Shown here: in pieces, positions 58,036 to 64,000 of the stretch
How positions within the stretch are numbered: the stretch's first letter is position 1
Layout: the number at the start of each line of letters is the position of its first letter
NCBI GenBank assembly: GCA_009840735.1
Contig: VXNF01000058.1
Location: 53,774 to 117,773, forward strand
DNA: 64,000 nt
Source of the DNA: Acidimicrobiia bacterium
GTDB taxonomy: Bacteria > Actinomycetota > Acidimicrobiia > Acidimicrobiales > CATQHL01
Reading direction: 5' to 3'
Notes under the pieces: generated by a model
Database searches by the model: none
Seen by the model: only the letters and a program-made list of their open reading frames with translations
Told to the model about the DNA's origin: nothing
Position numbers and translations under genes: made by a program

Positions 58036-60567
58036 ATGAACGACGCAATCAGCGTCTCGGGACCCATCGGCGGCGCCGACGACAAAGAGATGACCCTGGA
58101 GACCGGCCAACTGGCCCCGCTGGCGGGAGGCGCCGTGCTGGGGCGGCTCGGGCGGACCGAGGTTCTCGTCACGGCGACGGCCTCCGAGCACCCGCGCGAA
58201 AGCGCCAACTTCTTCCCGCTCACCGTCGACATCGAGGAGCGCATGTTCTCCGCCGGCAAGATCCCGGGGTCGTTCTTCCGCCGCGAGGGCCGGGCCAGCG
58301 AGCAGGCCACCCTGGCGTGCCGCCTCATCGACCGCCCCCTGCGTCCCGCCTTCCCCGACGGTTTCCGCAACGACGTGCATGTCGTCGGCATCGTGCTGGG
58401 TGCCGACCAGCAGAACCCCTACGACGTGCTGGCTCTGAACGCGGCGTCGGCCGCGTTGGGGATGTCGGGCATCCCCTTCGGCGGTCCCGTCGGCGCGGTG
58501 CGCGTCGGCTACAGCACCGACGGCCAATGGATCCCCCACCCCACCTATCCCGAGGCCGATAACTGCACCTTCGAGATGGTCGTCGCCGGGCGGGTGCTGG
58601 CCGACGGCGACGTGGCGGTGATGATGGTCGAGGCCGCCGGCACGCCGGGCTCGGTTGGCCACTACGAGGCCGGCGCCCCCAAGGTGGACGAGGCGGTTCT
58701 CGCGGAGGGGCTCGAGGCCTCCAAACGCTGGGTGTCCGAGGCGGTGGCCCTGCAGCGCCGTCTCATCGCCATGGCGGGTGTAAAGCCCACCATGGGCCAC
58801 GAACTCATGGTCGACTACAGCCCCGAGGTCGCCGAGGCGGTCGCGGAAGTGGGCCGTTCCCAGCTCGTTGAGGCGTTGCAGGTGGCCGACAAGGCGGCGC
58901 GCCTCGCCGCCGAGCGCAGCGCAGCCGAGTCGATCGTCGCGGCGACAGCCGAACGCTTCGAGGATGCCGACGGCATCGAGCAGCAGGCCAAGTCGGCGGT
59001 CCGGGCGCTCTCCAAGAGCATCGTCCGAGAGCGGATCCTAGATGAGGGTCGGCGCATCGACGGCCGGGGCGCCCGCGACCTGCGGCCGCTGTCGGCCGAG
59101 GTGGGCGTCATCGCCATGACCCACGGCTCGGGGCTGTTCCAGCGCGGCGAGACGCAAGTCCTGAACGTCACCACGCTGGGCACGCAGCGCATGGATCAGA
59201 TCGTGGACGGCATCGACCCCACCGAACGCAAGCGCTACCTGCACCACTACAACTTCCCGCCCTTCAGCACCGGCGAGGCCGGTTTCATGCGCGGGCCGCG
59301 TCGGCGGGAGATCGGCCACGGAGCGCTCGCCGAGCGGGCGTTGCTACCGGTCATACCGAGCATCGACGAGTTCCCCTACACCATCCGGCTGGTCTCTGAA
59401 GTGCTGTCCTCCAACGGCTCGAGCTCCATGGCCTCGGTGTGCGGCTCGAGCCTGTCGCTCATGGACGCCGGCGTGCCCATCAAGGCGCCGGTCGCCGGAA
59501 TCGCCATGGGCTTAGTCAACGAGGGTGAGCGCTTCGTGGCCCTTACGGACATCCTCGGCGCCGAGGACGCTTTCGGCGACATGGACTTCAAGGTGGCGGG
59601 CACCGAGGATTACGTCACGGCGCTGCAGCTCGACACCAAGATCGACGGGATCCCCGCTTCGGTGCTGGCCGCCGCCCTGGAGCAGGCCCGCGAGGCGCGG
59701 CTGCAGGTGTTGGAGGTGATGCGCGGCGCCATCGACGGCCCGCGCCCCGATGTCGGTGAGACGGCCCCCAAGATCCTGTCCTTCGAGATTCCCACCGACA
59801 AGATCGGCGAGGTCATCGGCCCCAAGGGCAAGGTCATCAACGCTCTGCAGGACGAGACCGGCGCTGAGATCATGGTCGACGAGGACGAGACCGGCGCTCG
59901 GGTCGCCATCGCCGCCGCCGACCGCGCCGCGGTGGCCGACGCCGAGGAGCGCATCCGCGCCATCGTGTTCCCGCCTGAGGTCGAGATCGGCGCGGTCTAC
60001 ACCGGCAGGGTCGTCAACATCACCGGCTTCGGTGCCTTCGTGAACATCCTGCCGGGGCGCGACGGGCTGGTACACATCTCCAAGCTGGGCGGCGGGCGCC
60101 GCTTGGACCGCGTCGAGGAGGTGCTGTCGCTGGACGACGAGATGACCGTGCGGGTCGACTCGGTGGACGGCAACAACCGCATCAGCCTGATCCCCGTGGG
60201 CGGCGACGATGAGGGTGACGACGGGGGCGGCGGGCGCCCCACGCGCGACTCCGCTGAGGGCCGCCCCACCGAACGCCGCGACGGAGGTCGCGACGGCGGC
60301 CGCGACGGCGGCCGCGGAGGTCGCGACGCTGGCCGTGACCGTGGTCGGGACGGTGGCCGTGACCGTGGCCGCGACGGCGGTCGTGACGGTGGCCGCGGCG
60401 GCGGGCGGGACCGTCAAGGACCGCGGTCGGACCGCTCGGCGCCCGAGCCGCCCAGCGGCCTCGAGGAGGTCTCCTTCGCAGAGGAGTTCGACCGGATGGT
60501 CGCCGCCGACTTCGGCGACCTCGGCCCCCCGGACGCCCCCAGGGGCCCGCGCCGCCGCCGGAACTGA
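58036..60567 (+). CDS. pnp: polyribonucleotide nucleotidyltransferase with RG-rich tail
   Basis: Phosphorolytic 3'-5' exoribonuclease of the degradosome; 843 aa. Two RNase PH domains (FFRREGRASEQATLACRLIDRPLRP; MRGPRRREIGHGALAERAL), a KH domain (FEIPTDKIGEVIGPKGKVIN, near residue 585) and an S1 domain (GRVVNITGFGAFVNILPGRDGLVH) are present. From about residue 735 the tail consists of repeated DGGR/DRGR units, then an acidic end. The ATG has AAAGGA upstream. The RG-rich tail probably binds RNA. Confidence 0.96.
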   Translation: MNDAISVSGPIGGADDKEMTLETGQLAPLAGGAVLGRLGRTEVLVTATASEHPRESANFFPLTVDIEERMFSAGKIPGSFFRREGRASEQATLACRLIDRPLRPAFPDGFRNDVHVVGIVLGADQQNPYDVLALNAASAALGMSGIPFGGPVGAVRVGYSTDGQWIPHPTYPEADNCTFEMVVAGRVLADGDVAVMMVEAAGTPGSVGHYEAGAPKVDEAVLAEGLEASKRWVSEAVALQRRLIAMAGVKPTMGHELMVDYSPEVAEAVAEVGRSQLVEALQVADKAARLAAERSAAESIVAATAERFEDADGIEQQAKSAVRALSKSIVRERILDEGRRIDGRGARDLRPLSAEVGVIAMTHGSGLFQRGETQVLNVTTLGTQRMDQIVDGIDPTERKRYLHHYNFPPFSTGEAGFMRGPRRREIGHGALAERALLPVIPSIDEFPYTIRLVSEVLSSNGSSSMASVCGSSLSLMDAGVPIKAPVAGIAMGLVNEGERFVALTDILGAEDAFGDMDFKVAGTEDYVTALQLDTKIDGIPASVLAAALEQAREARLQVLEVMRGAIDGPRPDVGETAPKILSFEIPTDKIGEVIGPKGKVINALQDETGAEIMVDEDETGARVAIAAADRAAVADAEERIRAIVFPPEVEIGAVYTGRVVNITGFGAFVNILPGRDGLVHISKLGGGRRLDRVEEVLSLDDEMTVRVDSVDGNNRISLIPVGGDDEGDDGGGGRPTRDSAEGRPTERRDGGRDGGRDGGRGGRDAGRDRGRDGGRDRGRDGGRDGGRGGGRDRQGPRSDRSAPEPPSGLEEVSFAEEFDRMVAADFGDLGPPDAPRGPRRRRN
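60284..60412. repeat. DGGR/DRGR-coding repeat in pnp
   Basis: Imperfect 12-base units of the type GACGGCGGTCGT recur about ten times in frame and encode alternating DGGR, DRGR and GGR. The region is low complexity and likely to vary in length between strains. Confidence 0.85.
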
Positions 60568-60674
60568 CTCAGCGGGACCACGATTGATCACCGCCGGGCC
60601 GCGTTCGGGCAACGTGAGGCCAGCGCCCGGTGGTGCGGGCATCCGGCCCAGCGCGGCCGGACGACGGTGAATTC

Positions 60675-61475
60675 ATGATCCGGGTCGGCGTACTCGGCGC
60701 CGCCGGGCGCATGGGGCGCACCGTGTGCTCGGCCGTGGCGGTGGCGGGGGACATGCAACTCGTCGCGGCGGCAGACCCCGCCGCGGCCGGCGCGACCGTC
60801 GCTGAACTGATCGGCGAGAAGACCGCCGGCAATTCCGCCTCGGTGACTGTGGCCGCCTCGCCGGACGACTTCGTCGAGGCGGGCGTGGAGGTTGCCGTGG
60901 ACTTCACGGTGCTGGCGTCGGCCCGCCAGAACCTGCCTCGCCTCGCGGCGGCCGGCATCCACGCCGTGGTCGGCACGAGCGGATTCACCGAGGATGACCT
61001 GGCGCGCCTCGCGGGACTCTTTGATCGCAGCAACTGCATCATCGCCCCCAACTTCGCCATCTCCGCGGTGCTGATGATGCGCTTCGCCGAGTTGGCGGCG
61101 CCGCTGTTTGACAGCGCCGAGGTGATCGAGTTGCACCACGACGCCAAGCTGGACGCCCCCTCGGCCACCGCCATGACGACGGCGGACCGCATGGCTGCCG
61201 CCTCAGGGGAATGGAACCCCGACCCGACCCGGACCGAGGTGCTGGCCGGTGCCCGTGGCGGGCTCGGCCCAGCCGGGATCAGGGTCCACTCGATTCGCCT
61301 GGCCGGTCTGGTCGCCCACCAGGAGGTCATCCTGGGCGCTCAGGGCCAGACCCTCACGCTCCGCGCCGACTCCTACGACCGCTCCTCGTTCATGCCAGGA
61401 ACCCTCCTGGCGATCCGAGCAGTCGCCAACCGCCCCGGCCTAACCACCGGCCTCGAACTCCTCCTCGGCCTGTAA
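60675..61475 (+). CDS. dapB: 4-hydroxy-tetrahydrodipicolinate reductase
   Basis: NAD(P)H-dependent step of lysine and diaminopimelate synthesis; 266 aa. VGVLGAAGRMGRTV (nucleotide loop), VGTSGFTEDDL, NFAISAVLMMRFAE and ELHHDAKLDAPSATA (active-site His and Lys) are conserved. The ATG at 60675 is used; an earlier GTG at 60630 has no ribosome binding site. It follows pnp by 107 bases without the usual M16 peptidase gene between. It is the last core gene before the accessory region. Confidence 0.93.
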   Translation: MIRVGVLGAAGRMGRTVCSAVAVAGDMQLVAAADPAAAGATVAELIGEKTAGNSASVTVAASPDDFVEAGVEVAVDFTVLASARQNLPRLAAAGIHAVVGTSGFTEDDLARLAGLFDRSNCIIAPNFAISAVLMMRFAELAAPLFDSAEVIELHHDAKLDAPSATAMTTADRMAAASGEWNPDPTRTEVLAGARGGLGPAGIRVHSIRLAGLVAHQEVILGAQGQTLTLRADSYDRSSFMPGTLLAIRAVANRPGLTTGLELLLGL

Positions 61476-61524
61476 CCGGCCCCCCCAAATCGAGCGCTCA
61501 CGCCCGTTCGTCGTCCCACCTCTC

Positions 61525-61558
61525 CCGTTCGTCATTCCGGCGAAGGCCGGAATCCAGA
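61525..61558. repeat. REP-like hairpin element
   Basis: ATTCCGGC (61534-61541) and GCCGGAAT (61546-61553) form a perfect stem with a GAAG loop, inside the widespread CGTCATTCCGGCGAAGGCCG-type sequence seen as dispersed repeats in many genomes. CCCGTTCGTC occurs both here and at 61503-61512. It may stop dapB transcripts and marks the border between core and accessory DNA. Confidence 0.6.
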
Positions 61559-61564
61559 GCAGGA

Positions 61565-61620
61565 GCTACAGGCTCTACACTGTAGCACTTCTGGCAAATA
61601 CAGTCTAGAACCTGTAGCCT
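61565..61620 (+). promoter_or_regulatory. operators and leaderless promoter of the Xre/Fic pair
   Basis: Half sites CTACAG/CTGTAG recur: GCTACAGG (61565-61572), the palindrome CTACAcTGTAG (61575-61585), and TACAG-N8-CTGTA (61599-61616). A TAGCCT (61615-61620) lies seven bases before the first gene's ATG, so the last operator overlaps the -10 box. This fits repression by the Xre-type product. Confidence 0.6.
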
Positions 61621-61627
61621 TTGTTTC

Positions 61628-62095
61628 ATGGAGCGCACCCAACTTCAAGCTCGACGGCAACTCGACGATCGTTACGAGTCGGTCCGCAGTCTCGGCGACC
61701 TCGACCGCCCGAACAAGGGATGGATCCGGGCAATCCGCGACGCCCTCGGAATGTCCGGCACCGAACTGGCCGCGCGCATGGGGGTCAGCCAGCAGGTGGT
61801 GTCGGAGATCGAACGCAACGAGCGGCTGGCCACGGCGAAGCTCGAAACTCTGGCGCGGGCCGCGGAGGCAATGGACTGCGAACTCGTCTACGCCCTCGTA
61901 CCGCGCACGACACTGGAGGAGATCGTCCGTACCCAGGCGCGACGCAAGGCCGTGCGGCATCTGGCTCACGTCGTTCATCACGGACGCCTGGAGGCCCAGG
62001 AGGTTTCCGAGGACGAGCTTGCAGCCCAAGTGGAGGAACTCGCCTCCTGGTTCGCCGACCACCGCGGTCTGTGGATCGAGGGTCAGACCACGTGA
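61628..62095 (+). CDS. mobile mystery protein A, Xre-type DNA-binding
   Basis: A 155-aa protein with a helix-turn-helix (MSGTELAARMGVSQQVVSEIERNE, residues about 42-65) and the extended N- and C-termini of the family called mobile mystery protein A. GWIRAIRDALGMS precedes the motif, as in that family. Its start is seven bases from a TAGCCT box with operator-like dyads upstream, so it probably represses its own operon. The stop overlaps the Fic gene (GTGA). It likely neutralises or regulates the Fic protein, though the role is unproven. Confidence 0.82.
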   Translation: MERTQLQARRQLDDRYESVRSLGDLDRPNKGWIRAIRDALGMSGTELAARMGVSQQVVSEIERNERLATAKLETLARAAEAMDCELVYALVPRTTLEEIVRTQARRKAVRHLAHVVHHGRLEAQEVSEDELAAQVEELASWFADHRGLWIEGQTT

Positions 62096-62679
62096 GCGAT
62101 CCGCTCCTTCCCGTCGGTGACGGCCACACGGAACTCACCGAGGATGATCGTGTCGGGCTGATCCCCAGCCACATCATCACTCGCGGTGACCTGTCCGCCG
62201 CGGAGCAGCGCAACATCGCCCTGGCGCTACTCCGCCGGCCCCCGTCAGTCCGCTCGCTTCTCGACGACGGCTACCTGCGGAATCTCCATCGGGACATGTT
62301 CAGCGAGGTCTGGGATTGGGCCGGCCGCTACCGCCTCCGCGCGACCAACATCGGCATCGATCCGTCGCAGATCTCCGTATCTGTGAGGACGCTCGTCGAC
62401 GACGCCATCGCCTGGGTCGACCACGAGGCGTACGAGCCCGACGAGCTAGCCGTGCGCTTCCACCACCGCCTAGTTGCCATCCACCCCTTCCCCAACGGCA
62501 ACGGCCGGCACAGCCGGATCGCAGCGGACTACCTCGTGACGGCCCTCGGCCATCCCCGCTTCGGTTGGGGAATCAGTCTCGACGTCAACACCGAGGACTT
62601 GAGGGCCGCCTACCACCAAGCCCTCCAGCGAGCAGACGCGGGAGAGATCGACGAACTGCTCGCATTCGCACGCAGCTAG
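62092..62679 (+). CDS. mobile mystery protein B, Fic-domain enzyme
   Basis: A 195-aa Fic-fold protein. The catalytic HPFPNGNGRHSRI is complete and fits HPFx3GNGR, so AMP transfer (or another nucleotidyl/phosphoryl transfer) to a target protein is possible. No inhibitory S/T-x3-E-G/N helix is obvious inside it. The preceding Xre gene is coupled by GTGA. In other genomes the A/B pair travels on mobile elements, matching the IS debris that follows. A toxin-like role is inferred. Confidence 0.82.
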   Translation: MSDPLLPVGDGHTELTEDDRVGLIPSHIITRGDLSAAEQRNIALALLRRPPSVRSLLDDGYLRNLHRDMFSEVWDWAGRYRLRATNIGIDPSQISVSVRTLVDDAIAWVDHEAYEPDELAVRFHHRLVAIHPFPNGNGRHSRIAADYLVTALGHPRFGWGISLDVNTEDLRAAYHQALQRADAGEIDELLAFARS

Positions 62680-62875
62680 CCGACCTCGAGAGTTGCCGTG
62701 GGTGAGTTCCATCGGGCAAGGACGCTGAGAGCGGCGAGGTATTCGAGCGCGACTTGTTCGGTGCGATCATCAGTCCTGTGCGTGGCGAGATTTCGAATGG
62801 CTTGTGCGCATCCGCGCCCGAAGTGTGCTGCTCCATAGTGGGCGGATCGCCAGTCGCGGGGCGATCTCCATTGGT
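62676..62875 (-). pseudogene. truncated hypothetical gene, C-terminus only
   Basis: The minus-strand frame encodes about 65 residues ending with AIRNLATHR...EQVALEYLAALSVLARW, a helical C-terminus weakly resembling the TIGR02391/Ymh family. Its 5' part is missing because the IS30-type end begins at 62876. Its stop overlaps that of the Fic gene. Confidence 0.4.
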
Positions 62876-62982
62876 GGTTGCGACTGATCGGCCATGATGG
62901 CCGGTCGTTAGCAACCGCAACCGACCGATGGAGGTGTCCAGCATGGCACAGAGGATCAGCTTCGAGGAGCGCGTCCGGACGA
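62876..62982 (+). mobile_element. IS30-family fragment, left end and transposase start
   Basis: An imperfect hairpin (62876-62916, GGTTGC paired with GCAACC) resembles an IS30 terminal repeat. A transposase start follows, with GGAGG (62930-62934) and ATG at 62943 encoding MAQRISFEERVRTM, the IS30 N-terminus. The gene is cut after 13 codons by the terminus of the next element at 62983. Confidence 0.6.
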
Positions 62983-63424
62983 TGAGTATCCCCCCGTTTC
63001 TTGGAGGCATCGTCTAAGAGGGGATGCCATGTCCGAGACACGAAGACAGTACGACCCGGAGTTCCGCGCCGGTGCTGTGCGGATCGTTTCTGAGACTCGC
63101 AGGCCGGTCGCTGAGGTGGCCCGCGAGCTGGGGATCTGCTAGGGCACTTTGGGCAACTGGGTCCGCAAGGACCGCGCCCGGGCCTCCGGCGCGGCGCTCG
63201 ACGGCGACGAGCGCGCCGAGCTGGCGCGGCTGCGCAAGCGCTGCGCCGAGCTGGAGATGGAGCGTGATGTCCTCAAACGATCGGTGGTCCTTCAGGTCGA
63301 GGAGGCGACGCGCTGAGCCTCACGGAGCACATCGCGGCCCAAAGGACCGATCACGGTGTGCCTCACGCGGTGGCCTGCCGGGCCCTGGGGGTGGCCCCCT
63401 CGACGTTCTATGGGCGCCGCGGCG
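62983..63424 (+). mobile_element. IS3-family element remnant 1
   Basis: The left terminus begins TGAGTATCCCCCCGTTTC at 62983 and interrupts the IS30 fragment. It carries a disabled orfA and the first 37 codons of orfB (SLTEHIAAQRTDHG...ALGVAPSTFYGRRG, 63313-63424). The rest of orfB and the right terminus are missing where remnant 2 is joined, near 63424. Confidence 0.65.
63029..63316 (+). pseudogene. IS3 orfA transposase with premature stop
   Basis: MSETRRQYDPEFRAGAVRIV begins a helix-turn-helix OrfA; at codon 38 a TAG (63140-63142) replaces what is usually Glu in the GINEGTLGNWV-type motif. The frame continues through a leucine-zipper-like stretch and [11 protein letters not shown] to the normal end. 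A single nonsense change therefore inactivates an otherwise intact gene of 95 codons. Confidence 0.75.
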
Positions 63425-63679
63425 CCCTCGTCGATGTCGGCCTGCGCGACCCACTTGCGCACCGACTCGACGCCGAAGCCCAACTGGTCCGCCACCCGCC
63501 GCACCGTCCCGCGGCTCGTGCCCAACTCGGCGCGCAACGCCCGCACCAACCGCACCGCCTGGGCCTTCTCCACCTCCGAATACCGGCGCGAAGACCCCCT
63601 GCCTGCTGAATGTCCAGATGCCATGACTCCATTCTCGCTTCCAAGCTCAGGAGCCTCCAAAAAAACCCAGGGCGATTCA
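63425..63679 (-). mobile_element. IS3-family element remnant 2
   Basis: On the minus strand the terminus TGAATCGCCCTGGG starts at 63679. An orfA begins with ATG at 63624 (MASGHSAGRGSSRRYSEVEK...FGVESVRKWVAQADIDEG) and breaks off near 63425, at the junction with remnant 1. It belongs to a different IS3 subgroup from remnant 1. Its terminal TGA provides the stop of the interrupted hsdR. Confidence 0.65.
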
Positions 63680-64000
63680 GCGCTGTGAGAAGTGCTTGAC
63701 GATGTCGGCAGCGACCTGTTGGATCCGTTGTTCGGTTCCGACAATCGCTTCGAGTTGGGCCCAGCGGGTCTTGAGACGCTCCTTGCGCTCAACCTCCTCG
63801 CCTTCGGTGGCATCCTCGAACTGATCGTCGAGATAGGGCTGCGAGCTCTCGTCGAGTGAGAGCTGCGCCAGCCTGCTCTCGTAGTAGATCGGAACGGTGG
63901 CGCCGTCCTCCACGGACCGCTGGATGTCGTAGATGCTGATGTAGTCGCCGAAGACGGCGCGGGTGTTGGCATCCCGCAACTCGATGGGGGTGCCGGTGAA
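63677..64000 (-). pseudogene. hsdR: type I restriction enzyme R subunit, truncated fragment
   Basis: The frame enters from beyond the right edge with FTGTPIE (the helicase TAT/SAT-like motif region), then [36 protein letters not shown], a highly conserved HsdR segment. It ends at IVKHFSQR because the IS terminus at 63679 supplies a TGA; the downstream helicase half and C-terminus are absent from this side. The restriction subunit is therefore probably dead unless the remainder was moved. The 5' portion, with the nuclease, lies outside the window. Confidence 0.75.

Noticed and set aside
63292..63972. A 226-codon minus-strand frame joining the HsdR region and IS OrfA
   Set aside because: The first part is out of phase with the conserved HsdR frame; only the section after 63624 is a genuine OrfA.

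Overview
The window is a high-GC, densely packed bacterial chromosome segment. The features point to Actinomycetota, most likely an uncultivated Acidimicrobiia-type lineage (inference). They are an actinobacterial integration host factor (mihF) upstream of gmk-rpoZ-coaBC, a BsaP-like gene after bioB, a manB-Trm112-PGI/PMI-ahcY cluster, CoaBC with the actinobacterial PAMHTEMW motif, abundant GTG starts, 4-base stop/start overlaps (ATGA, GTGA), and several TANNNT boxes 6-8 bases before a start codon, as in leaderless promoters. I recognised no rRNA, tRNA or CRISPR array. The left edge is a homopolymer-rich contig end.

Layout. 75-4249 (-): a LysR regulator and a polyamine/spermidine-type ABC importer (potA, potB, potC), with only the lipoprotein N-terminus of potD before the sequence breaks down. 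4574-13739 (+): a complete UMP pathway operon, pyrR-pyrB-pyrC-carA-carB-pyrD-pyrF, with a PyrR-binding RNA hairpin next to the first ribosome binding site. 13835-16538 (+): mihF, gmk, rpoZ, coaBC. 16587-17363 (-): a ribbon-helix-helix/PIN-like toxin-antitoxin candidate. 17417-22270 (-): a three-gene lipid operon (acyl reductase fused to a HAD phosphatase, a LarA-like nickel-pincer protein, a PlsC acyltransferase). A TetR gene diverges from it across two matching operators. 23010-31291: remnants of a second PIN-like module, then a DPM1-like glycosyltransferase, manB, a large single-chain restriction-modification enzyme wedged into the cluster, Trm112, PGI/PMI and ahcY. 31339-32718: a dienelactone hydrolase and an RraA/LigK-like aldolase. 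32808-37230: the biotin operon bioB-bsaP-bioA-bioF-bioD.

37294-42888 holds comF, a convergent pair of very small genes (one too short for ordinary ORF finding), yifB, dprA, xerC and a degenerate LytM protein. 43003-60567 is the core translation/isoprenoid block: rpsB-tsf-pyrH-frr-cdsA-dxr-rip-ispG, then rimP-nusA-infB-DUF503-rbfA-truB-rpsO-pnp, followed by dapB. From 61500 the DNA becomes accessory: a REP-like hairpin, a mobile mystery A/B (Xre plus Fic) pair with its own operators, and a pile of broken insertion sequences (IS30 and two IS3 types). The outermost IS truncates a type I restriction HsdR gene that runs off the right edge.

The most interesting parts are the LarA-like/acyl-reductase/acyltransferase operon with its paired operators, the loss of one LarA catalytic histidine, the tiny coupled gene pair at 37945-38264, the repeated LDDHL-type toxin remnants, and several genes whose only plausible start codons are non-canonical.
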